Assembly: GCA_033980235.1 (NCBI GenBank)
Contig: CM067064.1
Coordinates: 33,077,497-33,141,496 of the forward strand
DNA length: 64,000 nt
Reading direction: 5' to 3'
Origin: Diadema setosum
Lineage: Eukaryota; Echinodermata; Echinoidea; Diadematoida; Diadematidae
Below are positions 1-10,743 of this stretch, piece by piece. The notes below the pieces were generated by a model that was given only the letters and a program-made list of their open reading frames with translations, was not told the DNA's origin and ran no database searches. Position 1 is the first letter of the stretch; every line of letters begins with the position of its first letter. A program made the position numbers and the translations under genes.

Positions 1-43
1 TGGAAACTATGACAATACTGTAGATCAGGTTAATCTGGACAAT

Positions 44-2053
44 TTTTATGCCTCCGCCACGAAGTGGTGCCGGAGGCATTATGTTTTCGGGTTGTCTGTC
101 CGTCCGTCCGTACGTCCGTACGTACATCCGTCCGCATTCGTTTATGCGATAACTTGAGTAATATTGACTGGAATTTTACCAAACTTGGTCCAAGTATGAA
201 GTATGATGGGGCAATTACTTGATTAGATTTTGGGTGAAATCAACCAAAGGTTAAAGGTCAAAGGTCAAGGTCAAATCATGAAATTGTATCTGTTTACGCG
301 ATAACTCCAGACTGGATCACGCAAATTTCACCAAACTTTGTCCGAGGATAATGTGTGGTGGGACAATTACTTGATTGATTTTTTAGTGAAATCGGACAGA
401 GGTCAAAGGTCAAAGATCAAGGTCAAATCCTAAAATTTATCTGTTTATGTGATAACTCAAAACTGGATGGAGCAGCTTTCCCCAAACTTGGTCCAAGGAT
501 GATTTATGATAGGGCAATTAGTTGAGTAGATTTTAGTGACATTGGCAAGAGGTCAAAGGTCAAGGTCAAGGTCAAATGCTAAAAATGTTGCTATTTCCCC
601 CATATCCATGCCATGCCCAAAGGTATTTTCTTGAAACTTAGTGTAGACATGTACTACTGCATAAAGATTCTCCAGAGAGAGTTTCATGTCAAGGTCAAAG
701 GTCTAAAAAGGTTAAAGGTTAGGTGAAAATGTTACAATTTCACTTTTCTCGTAGATGGTTCAATGGATCTTCATGGAACTTGGTACATACGCATGTACTG
801 ACTGGCAGGGATTATCTAGGGAATATATGGGTCATGGGTCAATAGTCAGGGGTCAAAGGTCAAGGTCAACTCCTCAATATTTTACTATTTCCCTCATAAA
901 CTAGTATATATATACAGTGCTTGCATTATCATTTTTAAAATTCAATATACAATGTGTATGGTTGAGGGGTCTAGATATCGCGCACGAAAATTTGAAATGC
1001 TCTTATAATAGAAGTTATTCCATAATCGTACCTGAATTTCTCAATGAATATCACGAAAATGCAGAAAAATCACCTCCCAGAATCTCCTGATGATACGATG
1101 ACGGAGTAGTGCGCTGTCGCCGTTTGTATGTCGGACTTTTTTTTATGCGTTCACCTTCTCGGGGTATGTAAAGATCGCGCAGCTGCCCTATGTAGTTTCA
1201 TGCGTGAAAGTGTCTGCCCCTCTCTGCGGCTGTAGCGTGCTTCGGCTTTCGTAGAATATTATCAACGATCGATCGAACAAATTACGAATTCTATCGGCTA
1301 CGATCATACGAACGAGACAAGCGAGACGACACGTCTAGGCTACAACATCCTTAAAAAAAGATTTTAAGCTAAGGTAGGTAAATTATAAGGTAAAAAATTG
1401 GACATTTAGTGAAAAATTTGTTCCAAAAAATTGGAAATTTAGTGAAAAATTTGTTTGAAATCAAAATTTCTTACCTGCTTCCTTCTCATGTTTAGCGGTT
1501 GTCAGGTATGTTTATTCCATGGGCGTATCGGCAAATTTTGCGCTTAGTCCTACACGTAACATTGCTTGCTATACGCAGTTACGCTATGCGCGATCATTAG
1601 GTCCCTGCGCGAGACCTAGTACCCTTACTATACATGTATTACCTAATGGAGATTCTCTGGGAAATTTCCTGCCAGAAGGTCAAAGGTCAAAGGTTAAGGG
1701 TCAAAGCAAGGTTTTAATGCAAAAAAAAAAATCTGTTTGGCACTGTTATTACACTCTTTCTTCATACCTTTAAAATTACTCAATGCATAAACTTATAAAA
1801 GGGTCAGTCAGAAGTTAAGTAAAAATCCTCAATTCCCCAAATACATGTACCTGAACTCTTTCATAGACAATTATAGCAAACCTAGTTCAAGGAAAGTGAA
1901 CATTCAAGATATTTCTGACAAACCTGTCATTTCGATATTTTGCCAGTTATGTGAAACTGTCATCACACATTGTGAAGACATTGTACTATACACCTATTGG
2001 GAGAATCATGCATTATGGCGGAGGCATCAGTCGCCATAGTGACATTTCTAGTT
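44..2053 (+). mobile_element. HINE/Helentron-like non-autonomous element, subfamily A, copy 1
   Basis: The element starts with the palindromic head ATGCCTCCGCC...GGAGGCAT, followed by CCGTCCGT repeats. A long body holds many AGGTCA motifs in tandem. The tail has GGCGGAGGCAT (the inverse of the head), the hairpin GTCGCCATAGTGAC at 2030-2043 and the end ATTTCTAGTT. It codes for nothing. Opening 'TTTACGCGATAACT' sequence groups it with the copy at 9089. A roughly 670-bp foreign insertion interrupts it (958-1627). The Helentron assignment is inference from layout; the sequence facts are direct. Confidence 0.75.
958..1627. mobile_element. Putative TIR insertion inside subfamily A copy 1
   Basis: Comparison with the related element at 9089-10415 shows continuity between 'TTCAATATACAATGTGTA' on the left and 'CTATACATGTATTACC' on the right, so the roughly 670 bp between them is extra. 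Its ends are weakly inverted (GGGTCTAGATATCGCGC against GGGTACTAGGTCTCGCGC, read inward). I could not fix a clean target-site duplication. It is GC-richer than the host element and holds no convincing gene. Confidence 0.55.
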
Positions 2054-2110
2054 CATTTTCTATCCAGAATGCCTACCCAATTATCCTGTGAATTTGGCAT
2101 GCATCTGGAA

Positions 2111-3431
2111 CTTTTTATGCCTCCGCCACGAAGTGGTGCCGGAGGCATTATGTTTTCGGGTTGTCCGTCCGTCCGTCCTTCCGTCCGTCCGTCCGTCCGT
2201 CCGTCCGTCCTTCCGTCCGTCCGTCCGTCCGTAATGAATTTTGTGGACAAGGTAACTATCGAAACCTGTTGAGGTATCCTAATGAAACTTGGCATGTATG
2301 TGTATTAGGGGGTGAAGTTGTGCCTATCAACTTTTGGGCGCACATGCTCAAGGTCAAAGGTCAAAAGGTCAAGGTCAAATACATAAAATTTCACTATTTC
2401 TACCATATCTATTGAATGCCTGAAGATATTTTCTTGAAACTTAGTGTATACATGTATTACCCAATTAAGATTCTCTGGTGAAAGTTTGGGTCATGAGGTC
2501 AAAGGTCAAAGGTCAAAAGGTCAGGGTCAAATACATAAAATTTCACTATTTCCACCATATCTATTGAATGCCTGAAGAGATTTTCTTGAAACTTAGTGTA
2601 TACATGTATTACCCAATTAAGATTCTCCGGTGAAAGTTTGGGTCATGAGGTCAAAGGTCAAAGGTCAAAAGGTCAAGTAAAAATATTAAAACTTCTTTTT
2701 TTTCTCCGTACCTTGGAAAATTGTTCAAGGTATCTTCATGGAACATAGTATATACATGTACTGACTGGAAGTGATTATCTAGAGAATGTTGGGGTCAAAG
2801 GTCAGGGGTCAAAGGTCAAGTACAAGACTTTAAAATTTTACTATTACCCTCATATTTATGCAATGCCAGCAGGGTTATTTTTTTACACTTGGTGTATGCG
2901 TGTGTAACCTAATAGAAATTCTCTGGAAAGTTTTTTTTTTCTCTTTTTGCCTCAAAGGTCAAAAGGTCAAAGATCAAGTGAAAGTGCTGAACTAACTTTT
3001 TCCTCCATATCTCGGAAGTGGCTCAAGTTACCTTGAAACTTAGTACACATTATGCATGTTCTACCTGAAATCTTATGAATTTTAGGGTCAAGGGCCAGAT
3101 GAAAATGGTAACAATTTACTATTCAATTCAGAAATTGCACTTTTTCTCTACACCTGTACCTTGAAAATTACTCAGTGCCTAAATGTATGAATGGGTCAAA
3201 GTCAAGTTAAAGTCCTTAAATCCCTAGATACATGCTCTCCTATTCATCCAATTAAACCTACGTCAAGGAAGGTGAACATTCAACACATTTGTGACAAACT
3301 TGTCATTCCAATATTTTGCCAATTTTGTGATAATGTAATCACACAGTGTCCACATGTACTATCTAGACCTATTAGGAAAATCATGCATTATGGCGGAGGC
3401 ATACCAGTCGCCAAAGCGACATTTCTAGTTT
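2111..3431 (+). mobile_element. HINE/Helentron-like element, subfamily B, copy 1
   Basis: The layout is the same: the head ATGCCTCCGCC...GGAGGCAT, a CCGTCCGT microsatellite at about 2164-2232, and a body of near-repeated segments each holding AGGTCA clusters. The tail at 3392-3402 has GGCGGAGGCAT, then a GTCGCCAAAGCGAC hairpin and ATTTCTAGTT. It starts only about 60 bp after the end of the previous copy. The body is nearly identical to the copy at 30588. Confidence 0.75.
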
Positions 3432-3450
3432 TTTCCTGCTAGTAAGTCAA

Positions 3451-3543
3451 TTAAACCATTTAGAACTGACTGATTTTGCTATAACATGCATTTCTCATAG
3501 ACACCTTTCCGAGTATTCTCGGGACTCGTCTGCAACAGGTTAA
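3451..3543. mobile_element. 93-bp TTAA-type MITE, copy a
   Basis: It is a diverged copy of a short palindromic-ended element whose consensus ends are TTAACCCATTGAGGACGA and the inverse. The internal motif TTTTGCTATAACATGC and a CCGAGTATTCTCGG palindrome are shared with copies at about 39494, 48255, 60588 and 62356. It has no coding capacity. Confidence 0.65.
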
Positions 3544-3762
3544 GCAAGGTACCTGATGAAGTGGTGCCCGATTAAATGGAGAATACTGTATTCCAGGAGT
3601 TAATGACACCATAGTCTTAATTTGAGTGTTAAAATCCTTGTGAACGTGATGGTGAATATCCTGTGTTTTCACAGTACACGTAGGCTCTGGAGGCATATTT
3701 ATTTATTTATGCAATTTGGCTAATTGTGCCATATAAAAGGCAGTGAGCTGGGAGGTAATGGC

Positions 3763-4713
3763 TTGTTGTCCCCGCCGAACGAGTTCGAGCAGGGGACTAT
3801 GAAACGGGCTCCGTACGTGTGTGTGTCCGTGCGTCCGTGCGTCCGTCCGTGTGTCCGTCCGTGTGTGATCAAAATGTTCAAAATGCTACTCCTTCGTCAT
3901 TTCTAACCCGATTTTGATTCTGTTTGCTTTATATGATAGCACTACATGGGAGCTTTGAAACTTCTATACAGAATTTCAAGTGTGACCTTTGACCTTGACC
4001 TTTGACCTATATTGTACATTTTGCTTCAAAATGCTACTCCTTCGCCATTTCTAACCCGATTTTGATTCCGTTTGCTTTATAGGATGACACTAGGTGAGGG
4101 CTTCAAAACTTCTACACAGAATTTTGACCTTTGACTTCTTTGACCTTTGACCTTGATTTTTGACCTATATTGTACATTGCCTACAAAATGCTACTCCTTC
4201 GCCATTTCTAACCCGATTTCGATTCTGTTTGCTTTATGTGATGGCACTAGGTGAGGGCTTCAAAACTTCTACACAGAATTTTGACCTTTGACTTCTTTGA
4301 CCTTTGACCTTGATTTTTGACCTATATTGTACATTTTGCTACAAAATGCTACTCCTTTGCCATTTGTAACCCGATTTCAATTCCGTTTGCTTTAAGTGAT
4401 GGCACTAGGTGAGGGCTTCAAAACTTCTACACAGAATTTTGACCTTTGACTTCTTTGACCTTTGACCTTGATTTTTTTACCTATATTGTACATTGGCTAC
4501 AAAATGCTACTCCTTCGCCATTTCTAACCCGATTTCGATTCCGTTTGCTTTATGTGATGGCACTAGGTGAGGGCTTCAAAACTTCTACATAGAATTTTGA
4601 CCTTTGACTTCTTTGACCTTTGACCTTCATCTTTTTACCTATATTGTACATTTTGCTACTAAATGCTACTTCCGGCGGGGACATATATTACGCACCGCGT
4701 AATTTCTACTTTT
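3763..4713 (+). mobile_element. HINE-like element, family C, with 158-bp tandem core
   Basis: The head is GTCCCCGCCGAACGAGTTCG...AGGGGAC (3768 on), then a GTCCGTGCGTCCGT microsatellite. Core tandem units follow, with 'AAATGCTACT' at 3880, 4028, 4186, 4344, 4502 and 4661 (period about 158 bp). Each unit has TGACCTTTGACCT-type motifs. The tail has CGGCGGGGAC (4673-4682, inverse of the head), the hairpin ATTACGC-ACC-GCGTAAT (4687-4703) and the end TTCTACTTTT. The sequence is unrelated to the ATGCCTCCGCC family but the plan is the same. A tandem core of about 160 bp recalls the 'pearl' elements of molluscs. Confidence 0.75.
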
Positions 4714-4840
4714 CCTTGTTACCATGGCATTTGGATCGACGTTTGGATCAACAATGGTATTCCCAGGCAAGCGTACGACTGTACTTGAGTACACATGTAT
4801 ATCCGGAGATGGCCAATCACGTTTACCTACGTGGCATAAC

Positions 4841-5223
4841 TTAAAGATCCTAGGTACTAGTACATTATGTACCTTTGGGAACAGCTGATTTAAAAAATGT
4901 TCAAGATATCACTTGTGATGCATATTTGTAGGTCAGTTGTATCACAAAACATCCTACCATATAAGATTTTTGCAATAAAATCTAAAATATAAGAAGATAT
5001 CATTATTTTTCTCATTAAACGATAACTGTAGATGGTTTAGTCTGGAAACATTTATTATAACAATTGTTCACATTTTGTATATTTAACTATACTTAACATT
5101 GATTATACTGGTTTAAATTTTTGCATTGTTTGTTTCTATATCCCTAGCTCACATTTCAAAACTATTTTGAAGCACTAATGCTGGGTATTTGTTATATTTG
5201 CAATGAATAAGTTATGCCTTTAA
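4841..5223. mobile_element. TTAA-flanked MITE, 383 bp, copy 1
   Basis: TTAA stands at both ends. The inner ends TTAAAGATCC... and (inverse) TTAAAGGCATAAC are short imperfect TIRs. The body matches the 366-bp element at 55031-55396 over its full length (for example AAGCACTAATGCTGGGT near the right end of both). TTAA targets are typical of piggyBac- and Kolobok-related MITEs. It is non-coding. Confidence 0.75.
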
Positions 5224-5266
5224 CTGACTTGACTTAATTGGATGGATGGTGTGTCTCTTTGCTCTC

Positions 5267-5704
5267 CTACACTGTATGAGTGATGCTTCTCCAGTTTGAT
5301 CTTCCCTGGGCTTGATGTTCAGCTTCTTTCAGGGGAATGACCTCGTCACTTTCAATTTGAACTCTGATCCAGCTGGCTGGTGGGTGTCTTGCGGGTCTTC
5401 TTTTAGTGAGAAAGTAATTCTTGTAAGCATGGAATGGGAGTCTATGTGAAAGCATGGGGACTAGATATCTGAACCATCTCAAGCACCTTATGGATTCTTC
5501 ATTGCAGGTGGTGGTAGCATGATGGAGCTCCTGCCTGATTTCCTCATTCCTTATCTTGTCAGTGAGATTTATACATCAAGGATTGTTTGTGAGCATCTCA
5601 TTTCAAAGGTATCCCTTTCATGTCTGTCAGCTTGGCGTAATGCCCAGGACTCTACTCCATTGAAGGCAATAAGAAGGATGAGTACTCTCCAGATTTTCAC
5701 TTAA
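5267..5704 (-). pseudogene. Non-LTR retrotransposon (LINE) ORF2 C-terminal fragment
   Basis: On the minus strand the frame reads GVESWALRQADRHERDTFEM, then DKIRNEEIRQE, RCLRWFRYLV and IPLKEAEHQAQGRSNWRS. These are the conserved C-terminal motifs after the RT domain in LINE ORF2 proteins (GSESW.L, FEMRCLR, IRNEEI, LRWFGH, A..R..WR). At least one stop and likely frameshifts interrupt it, so it is a dead 5'-truncated copy. Confidence 0.8.
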
Positions 5705-6029
5705 TTTGAGCAACCTATTGATACTTTGGTTGCTCCAGATAGTGTTTTTCAGCCTGCCAAAATAATGCCAAGCAGCTGAGAATAGACCAATTGTCTTCCA
5801 GCATTTGTACTGCATTAGTTTGTGCACATTATTTCATGGATTCTAACAAGCATAAAGACAAAAAAATAATAATAGTAATAATAAAATTTAGGTTATGAAG
5901 AATTGTTGAATGCATGCAGGGAAGTCACTCATGGAAAAAGAGTCTATTATCCAACCTGAGCCAAAGGCTTAGTGGACTATTGCAATCATTCATTATCTGG
6001 CATTAGCCCAGTATGTGATCATGTGTTAC

Positions 6030-6610
6030 TTTTTACATTTTCAGCTTCTTCCTGAAACTCCTCAGAGGATTTTTACCAAACTTAGCATGTACCATCCCCA
6101 GGGTGATAAGATCTCAATTTATTCACATGGGTCCCATTCATAAAGCCCCAAGATTATAGGATCTTGAAAAATCTTCTCTTGAACCAGAAGTGATAAAGTT
6201 CAGATTATATGTATTCTGCTTTTAGTAAGTTTGTTTCTGGTGGATCTTGGATGCTCCGTGTAGTCTCAGGGGATCGACCATGCAGGGGTCCAATTTGAGC
6301 ATTTTTCATTACCCTAAAAGTGCATGGTCAGGTTTTCACCAAACTTGGCATGTATTTTCAGTAGGATGAGAGAATATAATGTGTTCATTCAAATGGGTAC
6401 CATTCCCCACCTGGGGGCCCCCAGGGGAGCCCAGAAGGATAAGACAATTTTTAGAAAGTCTTCTGTGAAATGGGAAATTGCTCTCAGTATTTACATAATG
6501 CACATGATAATGAGTGTATTTTCAAGTTTGCTAATAGGAGATCCAGGGGATAGAAGGAGAATTTACAATACTCAGGTGACTGTGATAATGCAGAGTCTCT
6601 TCTTGTAGTT
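6030..6610. repeat. Degenerate tandem body of family D repeat
   Basis: Two diverged units contain CCAAACTTAGCATGTA / CCAAACTTGGCATGTA, a GGATGAGA or GGTGATAAGA motif, and 'ATGGGTACCATTCCCCACC' or a variant. The same phrases occur at 10820-11190 and 38030-38130. No head or tail is left here. No gene is seen. Confidence 0.55.
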
Positions 6611-7160
6611 TCAGGGTGCAATACCATTTATACTTAATTCATTCTGCTGAGTTTATAGGAATTCAGTACGAAGCAATAGTTACACTGTCTTTATCATCCA
6701 GCTTTCCCATGTTTGAAATGTGTTTCAATACCCACAAAACACACTTGCAACAGTAGGCCTTTTGGATCATGTTCCTTGAGTTGTTGCACTTCTTGAGTTG
6801 TTGCCTTTATGATCATCTGTATGCTTAATCGATTGGGAGGCCTTGTCACTGTGCAACTGCATTGCGCAGTTTGACATGAGGAGTGGAGATGTGTAGTTAG
6901 CAGTGGTTGTTGGCATGGGCAGGTCCAAGCTATAAACATGTCTTAAAGTGTCTTTTAACTCTACAGTAATGCATTTCTGGCTCAAACTCATTTGTGTGAT
7001 TACCTTTTTTTGGCATTTCAGAAACATATTTCTAACCCCATTATGTTATCAAAACAGCTTAAATAGTATTTGTCAACTGCCAAAAAATCCCTGAGTCTTG
7101 TTTGGAAACTTTAATTCTGGGCCAGAAAATAATCAATAAATGCAAGCAAAGAGAAAAGGA
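6611..7160. other. No recognisable gene
   Basis: AT-rich sequence with no protein I recognise and no clear repeat. Confidence 0.6.
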
Positions 7161-7960
7161 CAATGCTTACGTGTCACACCAGCCTTGCGTGCGAATTGCA
7201 AAGAACAATTTTGACTACCCGGGGGTCCCCGTAGATAACCGCACATGACAGTACCTAGCATGTATCTCAAAAGTAGTCGCCCGGACGTGCGCATGCATAT
7301 TTTTTTACCCGCAGCCGTGTTTAGGCCCTGTCACACCTTTCCGGGCAAGCTACTCGGGCTTATTACGTGTAGGGATTTTCTAGCATACTGGACATTCCTG
7401 AGGGCGGAAAAGGATTTGTGCGAGTCAGCGCATGTGTCTTACTTGCTGGACGCGTTATACTTGCGAGTATACTGTGTGACCTTTGTACCAGTCGCGTGGG
7501 GGCTAACAACTTAGTGAAGGAATTCCTCTAATGGAATGGCTGAAATCTCACAGAATTTCATTATCTTGGCTGCATTCGGGACTGCGAAGTACCTGCGTGG
7601 GAATTGCCTGGGAAGTACTGCCGCTAAGGGTCTCCTACTGGCGTTCTGCGTGGACCTCTACGGACATTCCCGCAACTCACCCGGAAAAAGTTTTGCTCAT
7701 GCTCAAAACTTGGCTGCGGTTAAATCGGACTTGTGTGAGCACCTCCGGGCAACTACGCGTTAGATACTGTCCGGCGCGGACCAACTGCGAAATTTGTTTC
7801 CCCGCAAGTCAAGCCGCAGAAGTTCCCCCGTACGGTATGACAAGGCATGAATGAAAATTGCAAACATTCTTGTTCGCCTGCTGAAAATCTTCTACGTGCT
7901 GGAAACTACCTCCTTGCCACAAGCCCGCGTTATGATGTGACACGGCCTTTACACAGGGCT
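7160..7960. repeat. GC-rich, CpG-rich tract, probably decayed DNA transposon
   Basis: Base composition changes sharply, and CCCGCAA, CCGGGCAA and GTGTCACACC-type motifs recur (ACGTGTCACACC near 7170, CCTGTCACACC near 7328, GTGACACGGCC near 7937). GTGTCACACC ends are common in invertebrate MITEs. Open frames here are by-products of GC content and match no family I know. Exact boundaries are not resolved. Confidence 0.45.
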
Positions 7961-7967
7961 CAACACT

Positions 7968-8240
7968 AATGGTGGCCAGGTGGCCCGGGGCCACCAAAAA
8001 TGAAAGTCGGGCCACCAAATTTTAAAAAAGGGCAAATTTGGTGGCCCGCCTTGGGCCACCAAAATTTTTTGAAAAGTATATCAATAAATTCGTAACTTTT
8101 TGCGCCGGAATTGCATAAATGCATACAGTGAGTGTGTGACTCATAAAAGAAAGGACTTTTAATGTTTTTAATTGTTTTTTTCGGGCCACCCAAAATTTGA
8201 AATTGATGATTTTGGTGGCCCCATCAGGCCGCCAAAAAAA
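7968..8240. repeat. GGTGGCCC / GGGCCACC motif cluster
   Basis: The block has at least six copies of GGTGGCCC or its inverse GGGCCACC(AAA), in both orientations, around a short AT-rich centre. It looks like a palindromic non-coding element. Confidence 0.5.
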
Positions 8241-8352
8241 AGGGTTAAGGTGGAGCTCTGGCTTACATAGGGTAAGCATGGTGGAAGCATATACCACTTG
8301 TAGTCATGCATGTTGATGTGGGTTTTTAAAAGGGAAATTCACCTCAACCAGT

Positions 8353-8518
8353 GGCCCGTTGCATAAAACTTACCGTTGAATTTCAATGGTAACTACCGTC
8401 AAAATTAGGCGTCACAGCCAATCAGCATCAAGGATTATAAAATTTACCGCTGATTTGAAGGCTTACCGCTAGAAAGGAGCGGTAAGTCCAGTGGTAAGGG
8501 TTTTATGCAACAGGGCCC
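8353..8518. mobile_element. 166-bp palindromic MITE
   Basis: The left end GGCCCGTTGCATAAAACTTA and the right end TTTTATGCAACAGGGCC are inverted repeats of about 25 bp. Inner CCGCTAGAAAGGAGCGG adds a second palindrome. Sequence on both sides (AAATTCACCTCAACC and ATTGGACAATCC) resembles another interspersed element, so this may be a nested insertion. Confidence 0.7.
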
Positions 8519-9088
8519 ATATGTTTTGATTCAGCGAATGCAGAATTAGCAGAACAGCACCTCAGTGAAGTTAGAGAGAAATTGGACAATCCATTGAAAG
8601 TTTTCAAAGTTTTATATCCATATGGGCCATTATTGTTAGTTGAGAAGGCTATTAAAAGCAATTTGTGATATCACAGTGTCAATATCACTGAGCTTCTTCA
8701 CAGCGTACGATGAAGGACCTTTTACGTCAGATACATAGCGCAGATGCACAGTGAATTGTTCCCTTGGGAAAGCTGGTATTTCCTGGTTGGCTGACACCTG
8801 GCTGGCGCCACAGTTCTTTTGTGTAAAAGAGAAAGAATCTTTGAATGTGTGATTGACACACATCAATGATTGTACTGCATCAGTGCGAAATGTGGCGGTT
8901 AAAGTTTTGCATGGGTTGGTTGGATCTTTTCATGAGATATCTCACATTCCCATCGATTGCACTACAGAGAAGTGCATACTGCTCTGTTGCGATAGATTGT
9001 GCTGAGCTTATACACAGTGACATTCACATGGTAAGTCATATGATGTGGTCTCTTCAACTTCTTTTTGGCCAAAACAGGCCTGTTAACC
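8519..9088. other. No recognisable gene
   Basis: The first 120 bp look like a decayed MITE fragment. A frame of about 76 codons (minus, 8636-8866) and one of 130 codons (plus, from 8866) give no recognisable family, and the latter runs into the repeat head at 9095, so neither is called. Confidence 0.5.
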
Positions 9089-10415
9089 TTTTTTTATGCC
9101 TCCGCCACGAAGTGGTGCCGGAGGCATTATGTTTTCGGGTTGTCCGTCCGTCCGTCCGTATGTCCGTCCGCTTTTGTTTACGCGATAACTTGAGTAATAT
9201 TGACTTGAATTTTACCAAACTTGGTTCAAGTATAAAGTATGATAGGGCAATTACTTGATTAGATTTTGAGTGAAATCGGCCAAAGGCCGAAGGTCAAAGG
9301 TCAAGGTCAAATCAGGAAATTGTATCCGTTTACGCGATAACTCAAGACTGGATCGAGCAAATTTTACCAAACTTTGTTGGAGGATGATATATGATAGGAC
9401 AATTACTTGATAAGTTTTTTAGTGAAATCAGACAGAGGTCAAAGGTCAAAGATCAAGGTCAAATCTGTTTACGTGATAACTCAAAACTGGATGAAGCAGC
9501 TTTCACCAAACTTGGTCCAAGGATGATGTATGATGGGGCAATTAGTTGAGTAGATTTTAGTGACATTGGCGAGAGGTCAAAGGTCAAAAGATCAAGGTCA
9601 AATGCTAAAAATGTTGCTATTTCCCCCATATCTATGCAATGCCCGAAGGTGCTTTCTTGAAACTTAGTGTAGACATATACTACTGCGCAAAGATTCTCCA
9701 GAGAGAGTGTCATGCCATAAGGTCAAAGATCAAAAGGTCAAAGGTTAGGTGAAAATGTTGCAATATCATTTTTCTTGCAAATGGTTCAATGTATCTTCAT
9801 GGAACTTGGTACATATGCATGTACTGACTGGCAGGGATTATCCAGGGAATTTAGGGGTCATGGGTCAATAGTCAGGGGGTCAAAGGTCAAGGTCAACTCC
9901 TCAAAATTTTACTATTTCCCTCATTTACTAGTATATGCAATACTTGCTTTATTAGTTTTAAAACTTAATATATACATGCATTACCTAATGGAGATTCTCT
10001 GGGAAATTTCCAGCCATAAGGTCAAAGGTCAAAGGTTAAGGGTCAAAGGCCAGGTTTCAATGCCCCCCCCCCAAAAAAAAAGAGAATCTATTTTGTATGG
10101 CAATTACATTCTTTCTTCATACACTGTGTACCTTGGAAATTACTCAATGCATAAACTTATAAAAGGGTCGGTCAGGAGTCAAGTAAAAATTCTCAATTCC
10201 CCAAATATTTGTACCTGCACACTTAGATAATTTTATAGCAAACTCAGTTCAAGGAAAGTGAACATTCAAGACATTTCTGACAAACCTGTCATGCCAATAT
10301 TTTGCCAGTTATGTGAAACTGTCATCACACATTGTGAAGACATTGTACTATACACCTATTGGGAGAATCATGCATTATGGCGGAGGCATCAGTCGCCATA
10401 GCGACACTTCTAGTT
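9089..10415 (+). mobile_element. HINE/Helentron-like element, subfamily A, copy 2 (complete)
   Basis: An uninterrupted subfamily A copy has the head ATGCCTCCGCC, a short CCGTCCGT run at about 9139-9170, and a body with AGGTCA clusters near 9290, 9430, 9575, 9720, 9875 and 10020. The tail has GGCGGAGGCAT, then hairpin GTCGCCATAGCGAC (10392-10405) and ACTTCTAGTT. It is the reference for the interrupted copy at 44-2053. Confidence 0.75.
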
Positions 10416-10743
10416 TTATTTATTTATTTATTTATTTTTTGCAAATTTAGATTATTGATCAATGCTTTCCCTAACCAGCACTCTCTTTCTCTCTCTCTCT
10501 TTCTTACCCTTTCTATTTCTTTCTGTCTTTTCCATATATTTCTTGGAAATGCTTCCTGTACAGTTATCAACAAAAGTTGGATGTTAAAGTGAAAACAAGT
10601 TTTTTTTTTTTTTTTCTTTTGGTGAAACAGAGAGTTTGTGCAGTGTCACTGAAATGTTACCAAGTTGCATTTCATTCAAGTCCTTTCATCCGTCTCTTTA
10701 AGTATACCTCCAACTTCCTCCATCAAACAGAAAAAAGAAAATT
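10416..10743. repeat. Simple repeats
   Basis: TTTA repeats, a CTCTCTCT tract and a T tract follow the element end. I see no gene. Confidence 0.6.

Noticed and set aside
2164..2232. Reading frames of Arg-Pro-Ser-Val repeats at 2 kb, 3.8 kb and 30.6 kb
   Set aside because: They are translations of the CCGTCCGT microsatellite in the HINE-like elements and exist on both strands; they are not proteins.
7245..7854. Reading frames of 75-107 codons in the GC-rich block
   Set aside because: Several overlap in different frames, none resembles a known family, and the block looks like a decayed transposon.
8866..9258. 130-codon plus-strand frame
   Set aside because: It runs into the repeat head and its microsatellite, and its first part has no recognisable domain.
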